Shown: positions 1-7,386, counted from the stretch's first letter. The stretch is DNA of 15,225 nucleotides from Deltaproteobacteria bacterium (GCA_019312705.1 JAFDCW010000127.1:1-15225); one strand, 5' to 3'. Translations and numbers: made by a program. The notes: generated by a model from the letters alone, not told the origin.

Positions 1-646
1 TGGAGGTGGCGTCCGCGGGCTGGAACGGTGGCTCCTCCGGAGCGCGGCGGGGCACGACGTTGAGGTATCGGATGGTGCCCTGGTTCGGTGCGTGGGCGAC
101 GTCGATGCCCGGGGCAGCGTCATAGCCGCCAGACGCACTGAGATTGACGACCTGCCCGATGTAGCCGCCATCCCGGTCGAGACGCGTGCCAGTTTCGTCC
201 TCGAAGGCCGCGATGATCGAGGAGCTGTCCCGAGGCATCACGACGACCTGTAAGGAGAAGACGTCTGCCGTGTCGTCCCGGGTGAGCGCCATGGCGTTGA
301 GGGTGGTCGCGAAGCGCGTCGCCTGGCCAGCTTCGGGGATCGCCATGAGATCGCTGCGAAATCCAGAGGGAACCCCGGCGATCACGAAGGATCCGTCGGC
401 CCTCGAGGGCTCCGATCGCAGCGCCTCCGGGGCGCCGGCCCAGGCGACGACGATGTCCGAGACACCGTCGCACCCCTCGAAGCAGCTCTCGAAGTCCACC
501 ACGCGGCCACTCACCGTGATGGTCGGGATTGCGCTCGACCCTGCGTCGGCCGGAGGACCCGTGTCCCGACCCGTCGACATGCCTGGACCCGGCGGGCAGC
601 CGAGAATGAAGGCACCGAAGAGGAACAAGGAAGAGCGACGAGCCAC
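1..646 (-). CDS. Lipoprotein with carboxypeptidase-regulatory-like domain (C-terminus beyond window)
   Basis: The frame starting at GTG 646 reads open to the left edge (about 215 codons), so the C-terminus is missing. Residues 1-17 form a lipoprotein signal: MARRS, a hydrophobic stretch, then I-L-G-C17. A Gly/Pro/Asp/Thr linker follows. From about residue 40 the segment TVSGRVVD...RADGSFVIAGVPSG resembles a carboxypeptidase-regulatory-like Ig fold, in which a V-x-G-x-V strand is followed by dGsF-x-l/i-x-g-v-p. Two cysteines (FESCFEGCDG) sit in the loop between. An overlapping frame from ATG 653 is Arg/His-rich without a signal peptide and is a shadow. The predicted location is the outer or inner membrane surface, and the function is unknown. 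No clear ribosome-binding site precedes the GTG, so the start rests on the signal peptide. The gene is divergent from the cysteine-rich lipoprotein gene. Confidence 0.75.
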   Translation of the reverse strand, partial: MARRSSLFLFGAFILGCPPGPGMSTGRDTGPPADAGSSAIPTITVSGRVVDFESCFEGCDGVSDIVVAWAGAPEALRSEPSRADGSFVIAGVPSGFRSDLMAIPEAGQATRFATTLNAMALTRDDTADVFSLQVVVMPRDSSSIIAAFEDETGTRLDRDGGYIGQVVNLSASGGYDAAPGIDVAHAPNQGTIRYLNVVPRRAPEEPPFQPADATS

Positions 647-711
647 TGCACATATCTCTAGCACGTTCGAGTCCCTAGCTCAGCGGTTCGCCTGGGGTTC
701 TGGGGGGTCGT

Positions 712-741
712 TTGGGAGCACGGAGCGCTCCAGGCTCCCAA
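712..741. promoter_or_regulatory. Nested dyad in divergent spacer, possible operator
   Basis: TTGGGAGC (712-719) pairs with GCTCCCAA (734-741). Between them sits the perfect palindrome GGAGCGCTCC (722-731), offset by two mismatched bases on each side. It lies in the 180-bp spacer between two divergent lipoprotein genes. There is no T-tract on either side, so a terminator is unlikely. A dimeric regulator site or an RNA hairpin are both possible. The symmetry is seen directly; the role is inference. Confidence 0.4.
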
Positions 742-811
742 GCCAAGGGATCGAGATCGTTGAATTTCCTGGAGAAGTCGCACGGCACCATCGTTGCACG
801 GTGTTCAGCCC

Positions 812-816
812 GGAGA
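812..816 (+). promoter_or_regulatory. Ribosome-binding site deciding start at 827
   Basis: GGAGA lies 10 bases before ATG 827. It supports that start over the upstream in-frame TTG at 794, which would put a non-signal extension in front of the lipoprotein signal. Confidence 0.6.
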
Positions 817-826
817 ACATTACGTC

Positions 827-2116
827 ATGCGCATCGCAGTCCACGCCAGCTACCTCGCCGCCCTCACCAGCCTCCTGGCAATGGGGTGCCAGGGCACCTT
901 CGGTGACGGTACCCGTGACGATCACGCGGACGGGGAGACCGTCGCCGAGACGCCGATCCCGGCCTGCCCGGTGGACCCGGACTGCGCCATCGGCGGGGAC
1001 TGCACCCTCTACGAGTGCCCCGACTACTGGCTCTGCGACGACCTTGCCGAGGGCGGCAAGCGCTGCACGAACCCCGGCCCGGACTACCCCGACGACGGGG
1101 AGTGGAGCTGCTCGGAGAACGGCCGGACCATCGAGTGCCGCGGCGACCACTATCCCGACGACGGTGGCGGGGGCAGCTGGAACTGCGAACGCATCAACGA
1201 CGTCGAGGTCGTTTGCACCGACAACAGCCCCGACTACCCCGACGAGCCCGGTGACGGCCCCTGGAACTGCCTCTTCGAGGGTGAGTTTCGGGTCTGCGAG
1301 CGCGGCGGAGGCTCGGGCAGTGGCGATGGGGGCAGCTGGTTCTGCTACGACACCCCCGCAGGGCGCGAGTGCCGCCAGCGCACCCCGGACTATCCCGACG
1401 ACCGCGACTGGGACTGCCACGACAACAGCGGCGGTGAGACCGTCTGCTCCACCCCCGGTGACCTCCCGGACGATGGCGGCGGCTCCGAGTGGGAGTGCAT
1501 CCTGATGGGCGACCTCACCGTCTGCACCGACGATACCCCGGACTACCCCGATGACGGCGGCGAGACCCCGACGGACTGCTACTTCACCGACGAGTTCCGC
1601 GTCTGCGGCAGCGGCGGCGGTGGCGGCGGTGGCGGCAGCGGCGAATGCGTCGCCGGTGACCAGCGCTGGTGCGACGACGCCATCTACTGCTCCTGGGGCA
1701 AGCAAGACTGCCTGCCCGACGGAAACTGGGGCCCCTGCATCGAGCCCCGAGTGACCAGCGCTGGTCTCCAGGACCGCCCGGACACGGCCTGCGGCTGCCG
1801 GTACTTCTACTTCAACGACGACTGCTGCGAGGACCAGGAAGACCGCGACGGTGACGGCCATGCCGACTGCCTCATCCCGGACACTCACACGGCCCCGGCC
1901 TGCGAGTCCGACGGCAGCCTCTGCAGCTACTGCGATGTTGCCGGCGACTGCGGCGGATCGCGTGATGTGTGCCTCTTCGCCCGGGACGGCTACGCCTTCT
2001 GCGCCGCAGAGTGCACCAGCTCCGCCGACTGCGGCGGAGGCTATAACTGCCAGGCCGTCACCACCAGTTCAGGCCGCACCTACCAGTGTGTCCCGTCCTC
2101 TGGAACCTGCGGCTGA
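827..2116 (+). CDS. Cys-rich lipoprotein with eight W-x-C...C modules
   Basis: The protein has 429 residues. Residues 1-21 are a lipoprotein signal ending A-M-G-C21 (the -3 Ala is atypical). Residues 66-260 hold eight modules of W-x-C-x(8-9)-C with cysteine pairs at 70/80, 95/104, 120/130, 148/157, 173/182, 197/207, 224/233 and 251/260. The last lacks the Trp. Six of the linkers are PDYP-type (residues 85, 107, 135, 187, 211, 238) followed by Asp/Gly runs. A Gly-rich stretch (261-272) follows, then a C...R-W-C...YCSWGKQDC...GNWGPC block (274-304) of a kind common in deltaproteobacterial surface proteins, then DRDGDGHADC (339-348, calcium-type Asp spacing). A C-terminal six-Cys-plus segment (366-428) contains DCGGS and DCGGG repeats. 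It is probably a disulfide-rich, surface-anchored repeat protein. Its binding partner is unknown. It is followed 77 bases later by the matrixin-like gene in the same direction. Confidence 0.85.
   Translation: MRIAVHASYLAALTSLLAMGCQGTFGDGTRDDHADGETVAETPIPACPVDPDCAIGGDCTLYECPDYWLCDDLAEGGKRCTNPGPDYPDDGEWSCSENGRTIECRGDHYPDDGGGGSWNCERINDVEVVCTDNSPDYPDEPGDGPWNCLFEGEFRVCERGGGSGSGDGGSWFCYDTPAGRECRQRTPDYPDDRDWDCHDNSGGETVCSTPGDLPDDGGGSEWECILMGDLTVCTDDTPDYPDDGGETPTDCYFTDEFRVCGSGGGGGGGGSGECVAGDQRWCDDAIYCSWGKQDCLPDGNWGPCIEPRVTSAGLQDRPDTACGCRYFYFNDDCCEDQEDRDGDGHADCLIPDTHTAPACESDGSLCSYCDVAGDCGGSRDVCLFARDGYAFCAAECTSSADCGGGYNCQAVTTSSGRTYQCVPSSGTCG
1028..1606 (+). repeat. Degenerate intragenic W-x-C module repeats
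   Basis: Eight coding repeats of roughly 55-105 bases lie inside the cysteine-rich lipoprotein gene. The best conserved DNA segment is the linker encoding PDYPDD (variants of gactaccccgacgac, near 1079, 1228, 1385 and 1538). Unit lengths vary because the Asp/Gly linkers differ, which is consistent with old duplications that then drifted. Confidence 0.75.
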
Positions 2117-2177
2117 ACGACACCGAGCTACCCCACGCGCCCTCTCGAAACCTCCCCCATTTTGCAACTATGAGCCC

Positions 2178-2183
2178 GAGGAG
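2178..2183 (+). promoter_or_regulatory. Ribosome-binding site deciding start at 2194
   Basis: GAGGAG ends 10 bases before ATG 2194 and only 1 base before ATG 2185. The spacing therefore favours 2194, which also begins a clean signal peptide. Confidence 0.65.
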
Positions 2184-2193
2184 CATGCCCCCC

Positions 2194-3168
2194 ATGAAGT
2201 CCCTTACCCTGCTGACCGTGTTTAGTCTGCTGTCCCTGGTGCCGACCGCCGCGAGCGCGTTCTACGTGGAGTCCGCGTCGTCGGACGACGCCGGCACCCC
2301 GGTGGTCGTCACCTTCGACACGGCGGACGCCGTCGAGTTCCGCATCGCCACGGCGGGAATGCCGGGCGGGGATGGCTCCGAGGTGGCGTCGATCGCGGCG
2401 GCCTTCCAGGCCTGGGAGGACGTCGACTGCTCCTCCATCAGCTTCGTCCAGGGCGAGCGCGTCGCCGAACCCGCGCCCCGTCACTGGATGTCGATGAGCG
2501 TCGATGACCCCGACTTCGAGCGGTACATCCTCGTGTGGTGGACCGACGACATGGCCCAGTTCCCTAGCGCCACGGTCGGCTTCTTCGACCGGGTCCACGA
2601 CGGTGCGGGCAATCTCATCGGCGGCTCCATCATCTTGAACTCCCGGCACCACGACTGGTCCACTACCGGCGAGGCGGCGCTGCTCGACGTGCAATCGGTG
2701 ATGACGGCGATGGTCGGTCGCGCCCTCGGCCTCACCAGCACCATGGAGGGCAACGCGACATATCCGCGTTACGCCCCGGGGGATACGAGTAAGCAGACCC
2801 TCGGCGACGACGACATCGCCGGCATCACCTACCTCTACGGGGACGGCACCTGCACCATGACCGGGACTCCGGAGGGCGTTTGCACAGAGGCGCCCCTCGA
2901 GATGTGCCCCCCGACGGTCGACCCCGGCGACGGCGGCACCGGTCCGGGAACTCGCGACGGCGGCAGCGGTGACCGGGACACCGGCACGGCTGGGCCGACC
3001 GACAGCGGCACCGGAGCGGATGCCGGCACCGGAGCGGACGGCGGCGCCGGCGGCGACGACGGCGGCGGCTGCAGCGTCGGCGACCTCGACGAGGACGGAA
3101 CCCCGGGCTGGCTCGCCCTCATGCTCATCGTCGGCCTCGCCCTCCTCGGCAAGAGCAAGCGCCGATAG
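2194..3168 (+). CDS. Matrixin-like pseudoprotease with MYXO-CTERM tail
   Basis: The protein has 324 residues. Residues 1-22 are a Sec signal (cleavage near ASA|F). Residues 25-216 follow the bacterial matrixin pattern: V-x-F-R, an AFQAWEDVDCSSISF block, GGSIILNS, DVQSV before the zinc site, and GDTSKQTLGDDDIAGITYLYG after it. The zinc site itself is destroyed. Where active relatives read H-E-x-G-H-x-L-G-L-x-H, this protein reads A172-M-V-G-R176-A-L-G-L-T-S182, so all three histidines and the glutamate are gone while A-L-G-L is kept. A Gly/Asp/Thr linker (243-292) leads to C293-S, a hydrophobic helix (305-318) and K-S-K-R-R, a MYXO-CTERM-type sorting tail that in this group is processed by a rhomboid/CPBP-like myxosortase at the cell surface. 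Protease activity is unlikely. A binding or decoy role is inference. It lies 77 bases downstream of the W-x-C repeat gene. Confidence 0.85.
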   Translation: MKSLTLLTVFSLLSLVPTAASAFYVESASSDDAGTPVVVTFDTADAVEFRIATAGMPGGDGSEVASIAAAFQAWEDVDCSSISFVQGERVAEPAPRHWMSMSVDDPDFERYILVWWTDDMAQFPSATVGFFDRVHDGAGNLIGGSIILNSRHHDWSTTGEAALLDVQSVMTAMVGRALGLTSTMEGNATYPRYAPGDTSKQTLGDDDIAGITYLYGDGTCTMTGTPEGVCTEAPLEMCPPTVDPGDGGTGPGTRDGGSGDRDTGTAGPTDSGTGADAGTGADGGAGGDDGGGCSVGDLDEDGTPGWLALMLIVGLALLGKSKRR

Positions 3169-3186
3169 GGGACAAACGGTCCTGAT

Positions 3187-3223
3187 GAAGAGCCCGCCCG
3201 GTCTAGGCCGCGGCGGGCTTCTT
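3187..3223. terminator. Bidirectional terminator-like hairpin
   Basis: GCCCGCC (3192-3198) pairs with GGCGGGC (3212-3218), extended by AAGA/TCTT around a one-base bulge. The loop is 13 nt and itself contains CGG/CCG. It lies between two convergent genes, and short T-rich stretches (TTCTT on plus, CTCTTC on minus) flank the stem. It plausibly ends transcription from both sides. Confidence 0.65.
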
Positions 3224-3236
3224 CATGTCGACCGTA

Positions 3237-3524
3237 TCAGTCATATCCGGGGCAGCTCGCGACACAGGTCCCGTAAGCCACCTCACCCTCTTCGGGGTAG
3301 CAGCAGATGAGGCCCGTCCCGCACGTGGTGCGATCGGCACCGCCGAAGTCGCAGTCTTGTCCAGACTGGGCCGAGCCGGCTGGGCCCGAAGCTTCATCTG
3401 CGGCGGCGACCGGGGCGGCCGCGGGAGTCGCCTCCGGCGCGCTCGAGGAAGTGCCACCGCCACACCCTGCGAGGGGCCCGAGGGCGACGAAGAGAAAGAC
3501 TGAAAGGGTAGTCACGAAACGCAT
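3237..3524 (-). CDS. Small Cys-rich lipoprotein
   Basis: The protein has 95 residues. MRFVTTLSVFLF...L-A-G-C21 is a standard lipoprotein signal. An Ala/Ser/Pro/Glu linker (25-55) follows, then a compact C-terminal knot with cysteines at 58, 68, 74, 75, 87 and 91 (CGTGLICCYP...GTCVASC), enough for three disulfides. The C-x4-5-G-L-x-C-C-Y-P-x...C motif recurs in small secreted proteins of this group; I know no function for it. The SD-like GGGAGGA is about 13 bases upstream. Longer in-frame extensions lie antisense to the cytochrome gene and were rejected. Its ATG overlaps an ATG of the divergent multiheme gene in the tetramer CATG (3522-3525). Confidence 0.8.
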   Translation of the reverse strand: MRFVTTLSVFLFVALGPLAGCGGGTSSSAPEATPAAAPVAAADEASGPAGSAQSGQDCDFGGADRTTCGTGLICCYPEEGEVAYGTCVASCPGYD

Positions 3525-3549
3525 GCCCCGAAGTGTATCCTCCCTGACG

Positions 3550-5805
3550 ATGCGTTGGGGGCTCGTTCTGCTCGCGGTGGTCGGAGTCGCCGGGTGCGGC
3601 CCCGACGAGATCGTCGAAGTGACCGGGGTGGTCCGGGACGGGAGGACCGGCCAAGCGCTCCCTGGGGCGGCGGTCCGGGCGTCCGGCGGCGGCGAGACGG
3701 ACGCCGACGATGAGGGACGTTTCACGGTGACGATGCCCGCCGGCAGCGACCGGGTCGTACGGGCGGTGGCCCCCGGCCGATGCCCCGACGAGACCGTCTT
3801 CGACGTCTCGCCGAATGGCATCCCCGAGGTGACGGTCAACCTCTTCCCCCGCCTCGAACTCGAAGAAGAACACCTCTCCGTCGGCTTTGGCCAGGAGGTA
3901 GTCATCGAGGCGCAGACCCGCTGCGACCAACAGGAGAACCTCCGGTGGACACAAATCGCGGGCCCTCACCTCGCAAACGCGGCGTTCGTCATCAGTGACG
4001 GGGGGCGCCGGGTGGTCGTGCGCACGCCAGCGCTCGAAGACGTGGTGGACCTCGATGCGCGGCTCTCGGTCGTCGCCCTCTCCCGAACCCAAAGGCAGGA
4101 GTACCGCCTCCAGATGGAAGCGACCCTCGCCGGGCGCCAGGAGCGCCGGGTCCTGCGCATCACGGCCGCTTCGCCGCACGCGGGCACGTTCCAGGTCGCC
4201 ACCGGGGTGGATACGTATTTCAACGGCGGCGCCGGCAACGAGCACCGCTGGACGCTCCTCGCCAAGCCCGACGAGAGCCACGCCGAGCTCATAGACGCCG
4301 AGAGCCGCACGCCGCATATCCGCCCCGACAGGTTCGGCCAGTACATGATCCGCTACGAGCCGACGGGGGTCGAAATCAACCTCCAGGCCGGCGCCTACGA
4401 AGACGTGCCCCGGGACTGCGGCCGGGAGGGGTGCCACCAGCCCGAGGGCGAAGGCTGGCTCACTACCGCCCACGCGACGGCCCTCCGCCGAGGCCTCGAA
4501 GGGGAGCTCGGCAGCCAGTTCGACGAACGCTGCTGGGCCTGCCACGCGACCGGCGTCGACCCGGGCGTGGACAACGGCGGCTTCCACGTCACCGCCCGGG
4601 GGATCGGGTGGGCCGCCCCGACGCCCCACCCGGGGGCCTGGGAGGAGGTCCCGCGGCAGGTCCGCCGCCACGGCTCGGTTTGGTGCTCGGCGTGCCACGG
4701 CCCAGGACGCATCTTGCCGCCGCAGTTCCACTGGGAGTACGGCGCGAAATTCCAAGCCGGCGTCTGTGCTCAGTGCCATGACGCCGTGAACGACCCGGAC
4801 TCGGCGGTCGAAGCCTGGCAGTTCCGCGAGTGGCAAGCCGCACCCATGGCCACCTTCGTCGGCGGCGGTGCGGAGCCGGGGCCCGCCACACGCCGTGAGT
4901 GCGCCACGTGCCACAGCGCCCAGGGATTCATCTCCCACCTGGACACCGGCCAGCACATCACCCCCGAGGCGCGGAACGTACACGCCCTCACCTGCGCGAC
5001 CTGCCACGACCCTCACGATGGCTCGCTGCCTCACGCTCTCCGCGTGCACGACGAGACCGAGGTGTCGGGTCGCCTCGCGGAGAACCTCGGCACGGGAGCC
5101 ATCTGCGCGACGTGCCATCAAGCGGGAGAACCAGACGAGGACCGACCCTCGGCCGCCCCCCACGCGCCCCAGACCGACGTGCTCCTCGGCCGGGGCTCGC
5201 TCTTGCTCCGGGCGCCGCGTACCGGCGTGCACGCCCAGCTCGCCGACAGTTGCGTCGCCTGCCACATGGCCGAGCCCGAATCCGAGATGCGCGGCCGGGC
5301 CGGGGGCCATACTTTCTCCGTCCGCGACCTCGGGTCCGCCGGCTCTCGCGCGATCCTAGCGCCGCCTACGTGCACCAACTGCCACGGAACCCAGGTGCCG
5401 CCCCAGGCCATCGGCGGGATCCGCGACTGGGACGGAGACGACGTGAGTGACAATATCGGCCGCGAGTTCGAGCGCGCCCTCATGGTCGCCCGAAGGCTCC
5501 TTCGCGAGCGCATCGCCTTCGCCCGGGTCCGCGACGAATGCGGCGAAGGCCGCCTCGGCGGTGACTTCGTCGAGTACGACGCCCAGCTGCTCCTCGTCGA
5601 TTCCAGGGGAACCCTGCTCGGAGACTGCGATGGGGACCGCCTCTTCGGCGAAGACGAGGAGACCGTCGGCGTCGGCCAGCTCAGCCGCGAGCTACGGAAG
5701 GTGGTCTGGGATGTCGCCCTCATCGAAAAGGACGGCTCTCGGGGTCGTCACAACCCCAGGTTCACCTTCGACGTCCTGGCTGCGGTGCGGCGCAATCTGC
5801 GCTGA
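3550..5805 (+). CDS. Multiheme c-type cytochrome lipoprotein with PKD-like domains
   Basis: The protein has 751 residues from ATG 3550. ATG 3523 would add nine residues; 3550 gives the shorter, more typical lipoprotein signal ending V-A-G-C16. Residues 20-80 resemble a carboxypeptidase-regulatory-like domain (VTGVVRD...LPGAAVRASG...DEGRFTV). Two PKD-like modules follow, one with LRWTQIAGP (about 125-200) and one with HRW-x-L-L-A-K-P-D-E-S-x-A...RPDRFGQY (about 230-275). The haem region has one CX4CH (C290-H296) and eight CXXCH sites starting at C328, C379, C406, C451, C482, C519, C568 and C608. After the last haem come two Asp-rich loops (DWDGDD, DCDGD) and a closing segment with D-G-S-R-G-x-H-N-P, a pattern seen near the C-terminus of multihaem nitrite-reductase-like cytochromes. 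The likely role is extracytoplasmic electron transfer. A specific substrate cannot be assigned. Confidence 0.88.
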   Translation: MRWGLVLLAVVGVAGCGPDEIVEVTGVVRDGRTGQALPGAAVRASGGGETDADDEGRFTVTMPAGSDRVVRAVAPGRCPDETVFDVSPNGIPEVTVNLFPRLELEEEHLSVGFGQEVVIEAQTRCDQQENLRWTQIAGPHLANAAFVISDGGRRVVVRTPALEDVVDLDARLSVVALSRTQRQEYRLQMEATLAGRQERRVLRITAASPHAGTFQVATGVDTYFNGGAGNEHRWTLLAKPDESHAELIDAESRTPHIRPDRFGQYMIRYEPTGVEINLQAGAYEDVPRDCGREGCHQPEGEGWLTTAHATALRRGLEGELGSQFDERCWACHATGVDPGVDNGGFHVTARGIGWAAPTPHPGAWEEVPRQVRRHGSVWCSACHGPGRILPPQFHWEYGAKFQAGVCAQCHDAVNDPDSAVEAWQFREWQAAPMATFVGGGAEPGPATRRECATCHSAQGFISHLDTGQHITPEARNVHALTCATCHDPHDGSLPHALRVHDETEVSGRLAENLGTGAICATCHQAGEPDEDRPSAAPHAPQTDVLLGRGSLLLRAPRTGVHAQLADSCVACHMAEPESEMRGRAGGHTFSVRDLGSAGSRAILAPPTCTNCHGTQVPPQAIGGIRDWDGDDVSDNIGREFERALMVARRLLRERIAFARVRDECGEGRLGGDFVEYDAQLLLVDSRGTLLGDCDGDRLFGEDEETVGVGQLSRELRKVVWDVALIEKDGSRGRHNPRFTFDVLAAVRRNLR

Positions 5806-5825
5806 GCGAGCGCTCGGACGTCAGC
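5801..5825. other. Dyad covering two convergent stop codons
   Basis: GCTGA (5801-5805) and TCAGC (5821-5825) flank the palindrome CGAGCGCTCG (5807-5816). The stop codons of both convergent genes lie in the outer arms. No T-tract follows, so termination by this structure alone is doubtful. Confidence 0.3.
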
Positions 5826-7386
5826 TGAAGAAGCATCCGGCGGAGCTACCGACGGGCTCGATGACGCGGATCGTTTCGGGGTCGTCGACGCCGAGGGCTT
5901 CCCCACATTGGCGGGTGATGTTGTCGGACAGGTCTTGCAAGAGGATCCAATCGGCCCCGATGTCCTCGTCGGGAAGCCGGGCCTGATAGACCTCGACGCT
6001 CGGGGCCATCATGTCCTCGACGCCGCGAGCCCGGGCGCAGTCGCCCGCCGCGTAGAGGTCGATGGCCGTCCGCAGCGCCAGGTACATGTTGAGCATCATG
6101 AAGGGCTTCTCGCCGGCGCTGAACTCGGGCCACATGACGTCCGGGTTCTGGCCCGGGGCGAGGGTATTGATGACCGCCGCGGTAGCCGTACGAGGAGTGC
6201 CATCGTTGGCGATCCACGAGGCCTCATAGGAGAACGCCGGGAGCGAGGGTCCGAGGGACCCGGCGCCGTCCTCGGCGATGAGCTCGACGAAGAGGCCGCC
6301 GCCGCCGCGGCGCCCACGGCTCGTATCCGACGCACCGGTTCGGTGGCCAACGAAGAGTGCCGGCGAGTCGAGAAAGGCGACGCCGTCTTTGACCGTGCCG
6401 CGGCGCGCACCCCAGACCCGGCCGACGCGGTAGCCTTCGCTCGGCGTGATGGCGACTGAGAAGTCCGTCGCCAAGGGGAAGAGCGAGGTGCGCGCCTGGT
6501 TGTCGAGGATCTGGGCCAGGTCACTGTCGTCCTCGGCGAGGGAGAAGGTGCCGGCGCCGAGGTCTCCGAGCTGCGAGAGCAGCGCCGCTTCTCGGGCCGA
6601 GGGATCCCCGAAGCCCACGACGCTAATGGCCACACCGGCTCGGGCGTAGGACTCGGCGAGGGTGACGATGCGCGCCTCGTCGGTGATGCCGGCGGTGGCA
6701 GCGCCCGACGAGATCAGCAGGATTCGTCCCGCGCGGCCGGTCGCGTCAGCGTCGACGAGGCGCCCCGCCGTGGCGAGAGCTCCATAGAGGTCAGCGGCGG
6801 TATCGGTCGGGGTCAGACCCACGGTGGCCATCGACGACGTCTCTGGAGCCTCGTCCTCGACGAGCACGCGGGCGGTGTTGGCGTATTCGATGATCGAGAG
6901 ACGGTCATCGACGCCCAGGCCGGCGGCGATGAGCGCGAGGCCCTCATTGATGGTGCCGAATGCGGCCGGGTTGCTACTAGAGACATCGACGGCCACGGCG
7001 AGGTGCACCGGCGGCCTCTCGAGGGTGGACGGATCGACGGGCGTATTCATGGCGATGAAGGCCATGGTCCAGTTGTCCCCGTTGAAGCGAGGGGCAACCG
7101 CGAGGGAGGGGTGCATGCAGATGTCCTCACCGCAGTCGGCGAGGGGGAGGTCGACCGCGTGCTCTGCGAAGAAGCCGACCGGGTCGAGGGTTTCCGGGGC
7201 GGGGACCTCACCGCGAGCGACGATGCCGCGAAACACCGCGATGTCCTGGGGGCCGCCCTGACTGACGGTGCGAGAACCGGATACCGGCTCATCGACACCG
7301 TAAACGGTCGTCTCGACGACGCCCGCTTCGTCGGCGCCGCACGCGGCCAAGAGCACCAATGCGACTGTGTAGCTCCACCGTTCCAT
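5821..7386 (-). CDS. YfbK-like VWA-domain lipoprotein
   Basis: The protein has 521 residues. The signal MERWSYTVALVLLAAC16 ends in a lipobox (L-A-A-C). Residues 47-125 match the region before the VWA domain in YfbK-type proteins (F-R-x-x-x-x-x-G-E-V-P-x-P-E-T-L, G-F-F-A-E-H, then CGEDIC). The VWA fold runs from about 127 to 300. Its first MIDAS loop is intact (D134-V-S136-S-S138) and a Thr-rich loop lies at 192-196. The third loop, usually [S/T]-D-G, reads S226-S-G, so its Asp is lost and metal binding may be weak. A long C-terminal region (300-521) ends GCFFS. The ATG overlaps the upstream gene's stop as TGATG and is preceded by a strong SD, so the pair is translationally coupled. Likely an extracytoplasmic adhesion or scaffold protein; the ligand is unknown. 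Confidence 0.85.
   Translation of the reverse strand: MERWSYTVALVLLAACGADEAGVVETTVYGVDEPVSGSRTVSQGGPQDIAVFRGIVARGEVPAPETLDPVGFFAEHAVDLPLADCGEDICMHPSLAVAPRFNGDNWTMAFIAMNTPVDPSTLERPPVHLAVAVDVSSSNPAAFGTINEGLALIAAGLGVDDRLSIIEYANTARVLVEDEAPETSSMATVGLTPTDTAADLYGALATAGRLVDADATGRAGRILLISSGAATAGITDEARIVTLAESYARAGVAISVVGFGDPSAREAALLSQLGDLGAGTFSLAEDDSDLAQILDNQARTSLFPLATDFSVAITPSEGYRVGRVWGARRGTVKDGVAFLDSPALFVGHRTGASDTSRGRRGGGGLFVELIAEDGAGSLGPSLPAFSYEASWIANDGTPRTATAAVINTLAPGQNPDVMWPEFSAGEKPFMMLNMYLALRTAIDLYAAGDCARARGVEDMMAPSVEVYQARLPDEDIGADWILLQDLSDNITRQCGEALGVDDPETIRVIEPVGSSAGCFFS

Noticed and set aside
186..1505. Long plus-strand open frame (439 codons) across the first lipoprotein gene and the Cys-rich gene
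   Set aside because: It is Ser/Thr/Ala/Arg-rich with no signal peptide or motif and crosses two better genes. It is a GC-driven shadow.
1028..1606. Possible CRISPR-like or minisatellite array
   Set aside because: The repeats are in-frame, degenerate at DNA level, of variable length, and fully explained by protein modules.
680..1888. Minus-strand Ala/Val-rich open frame of 402 codons that looks like a membrane protein
   Set aside because: It is the complement of Asp/Gly-rich repeat codons; its hydrophobicity is a by-product and the plus-strand cysteine repeats are clearly the coding ones.
3394..5310. Minus-strand open frame of 638 codons
   Set aside because: It is antisense to the multiheme cytochrome, whose CXXCH motifs prove the plus strand is coding.
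5807..5816. CGAGCGCTCG palindrome as a strong intrinsic terminator
   Set aside because: The stem is short with no T-run; it is kept only as a low-confidence dyad.
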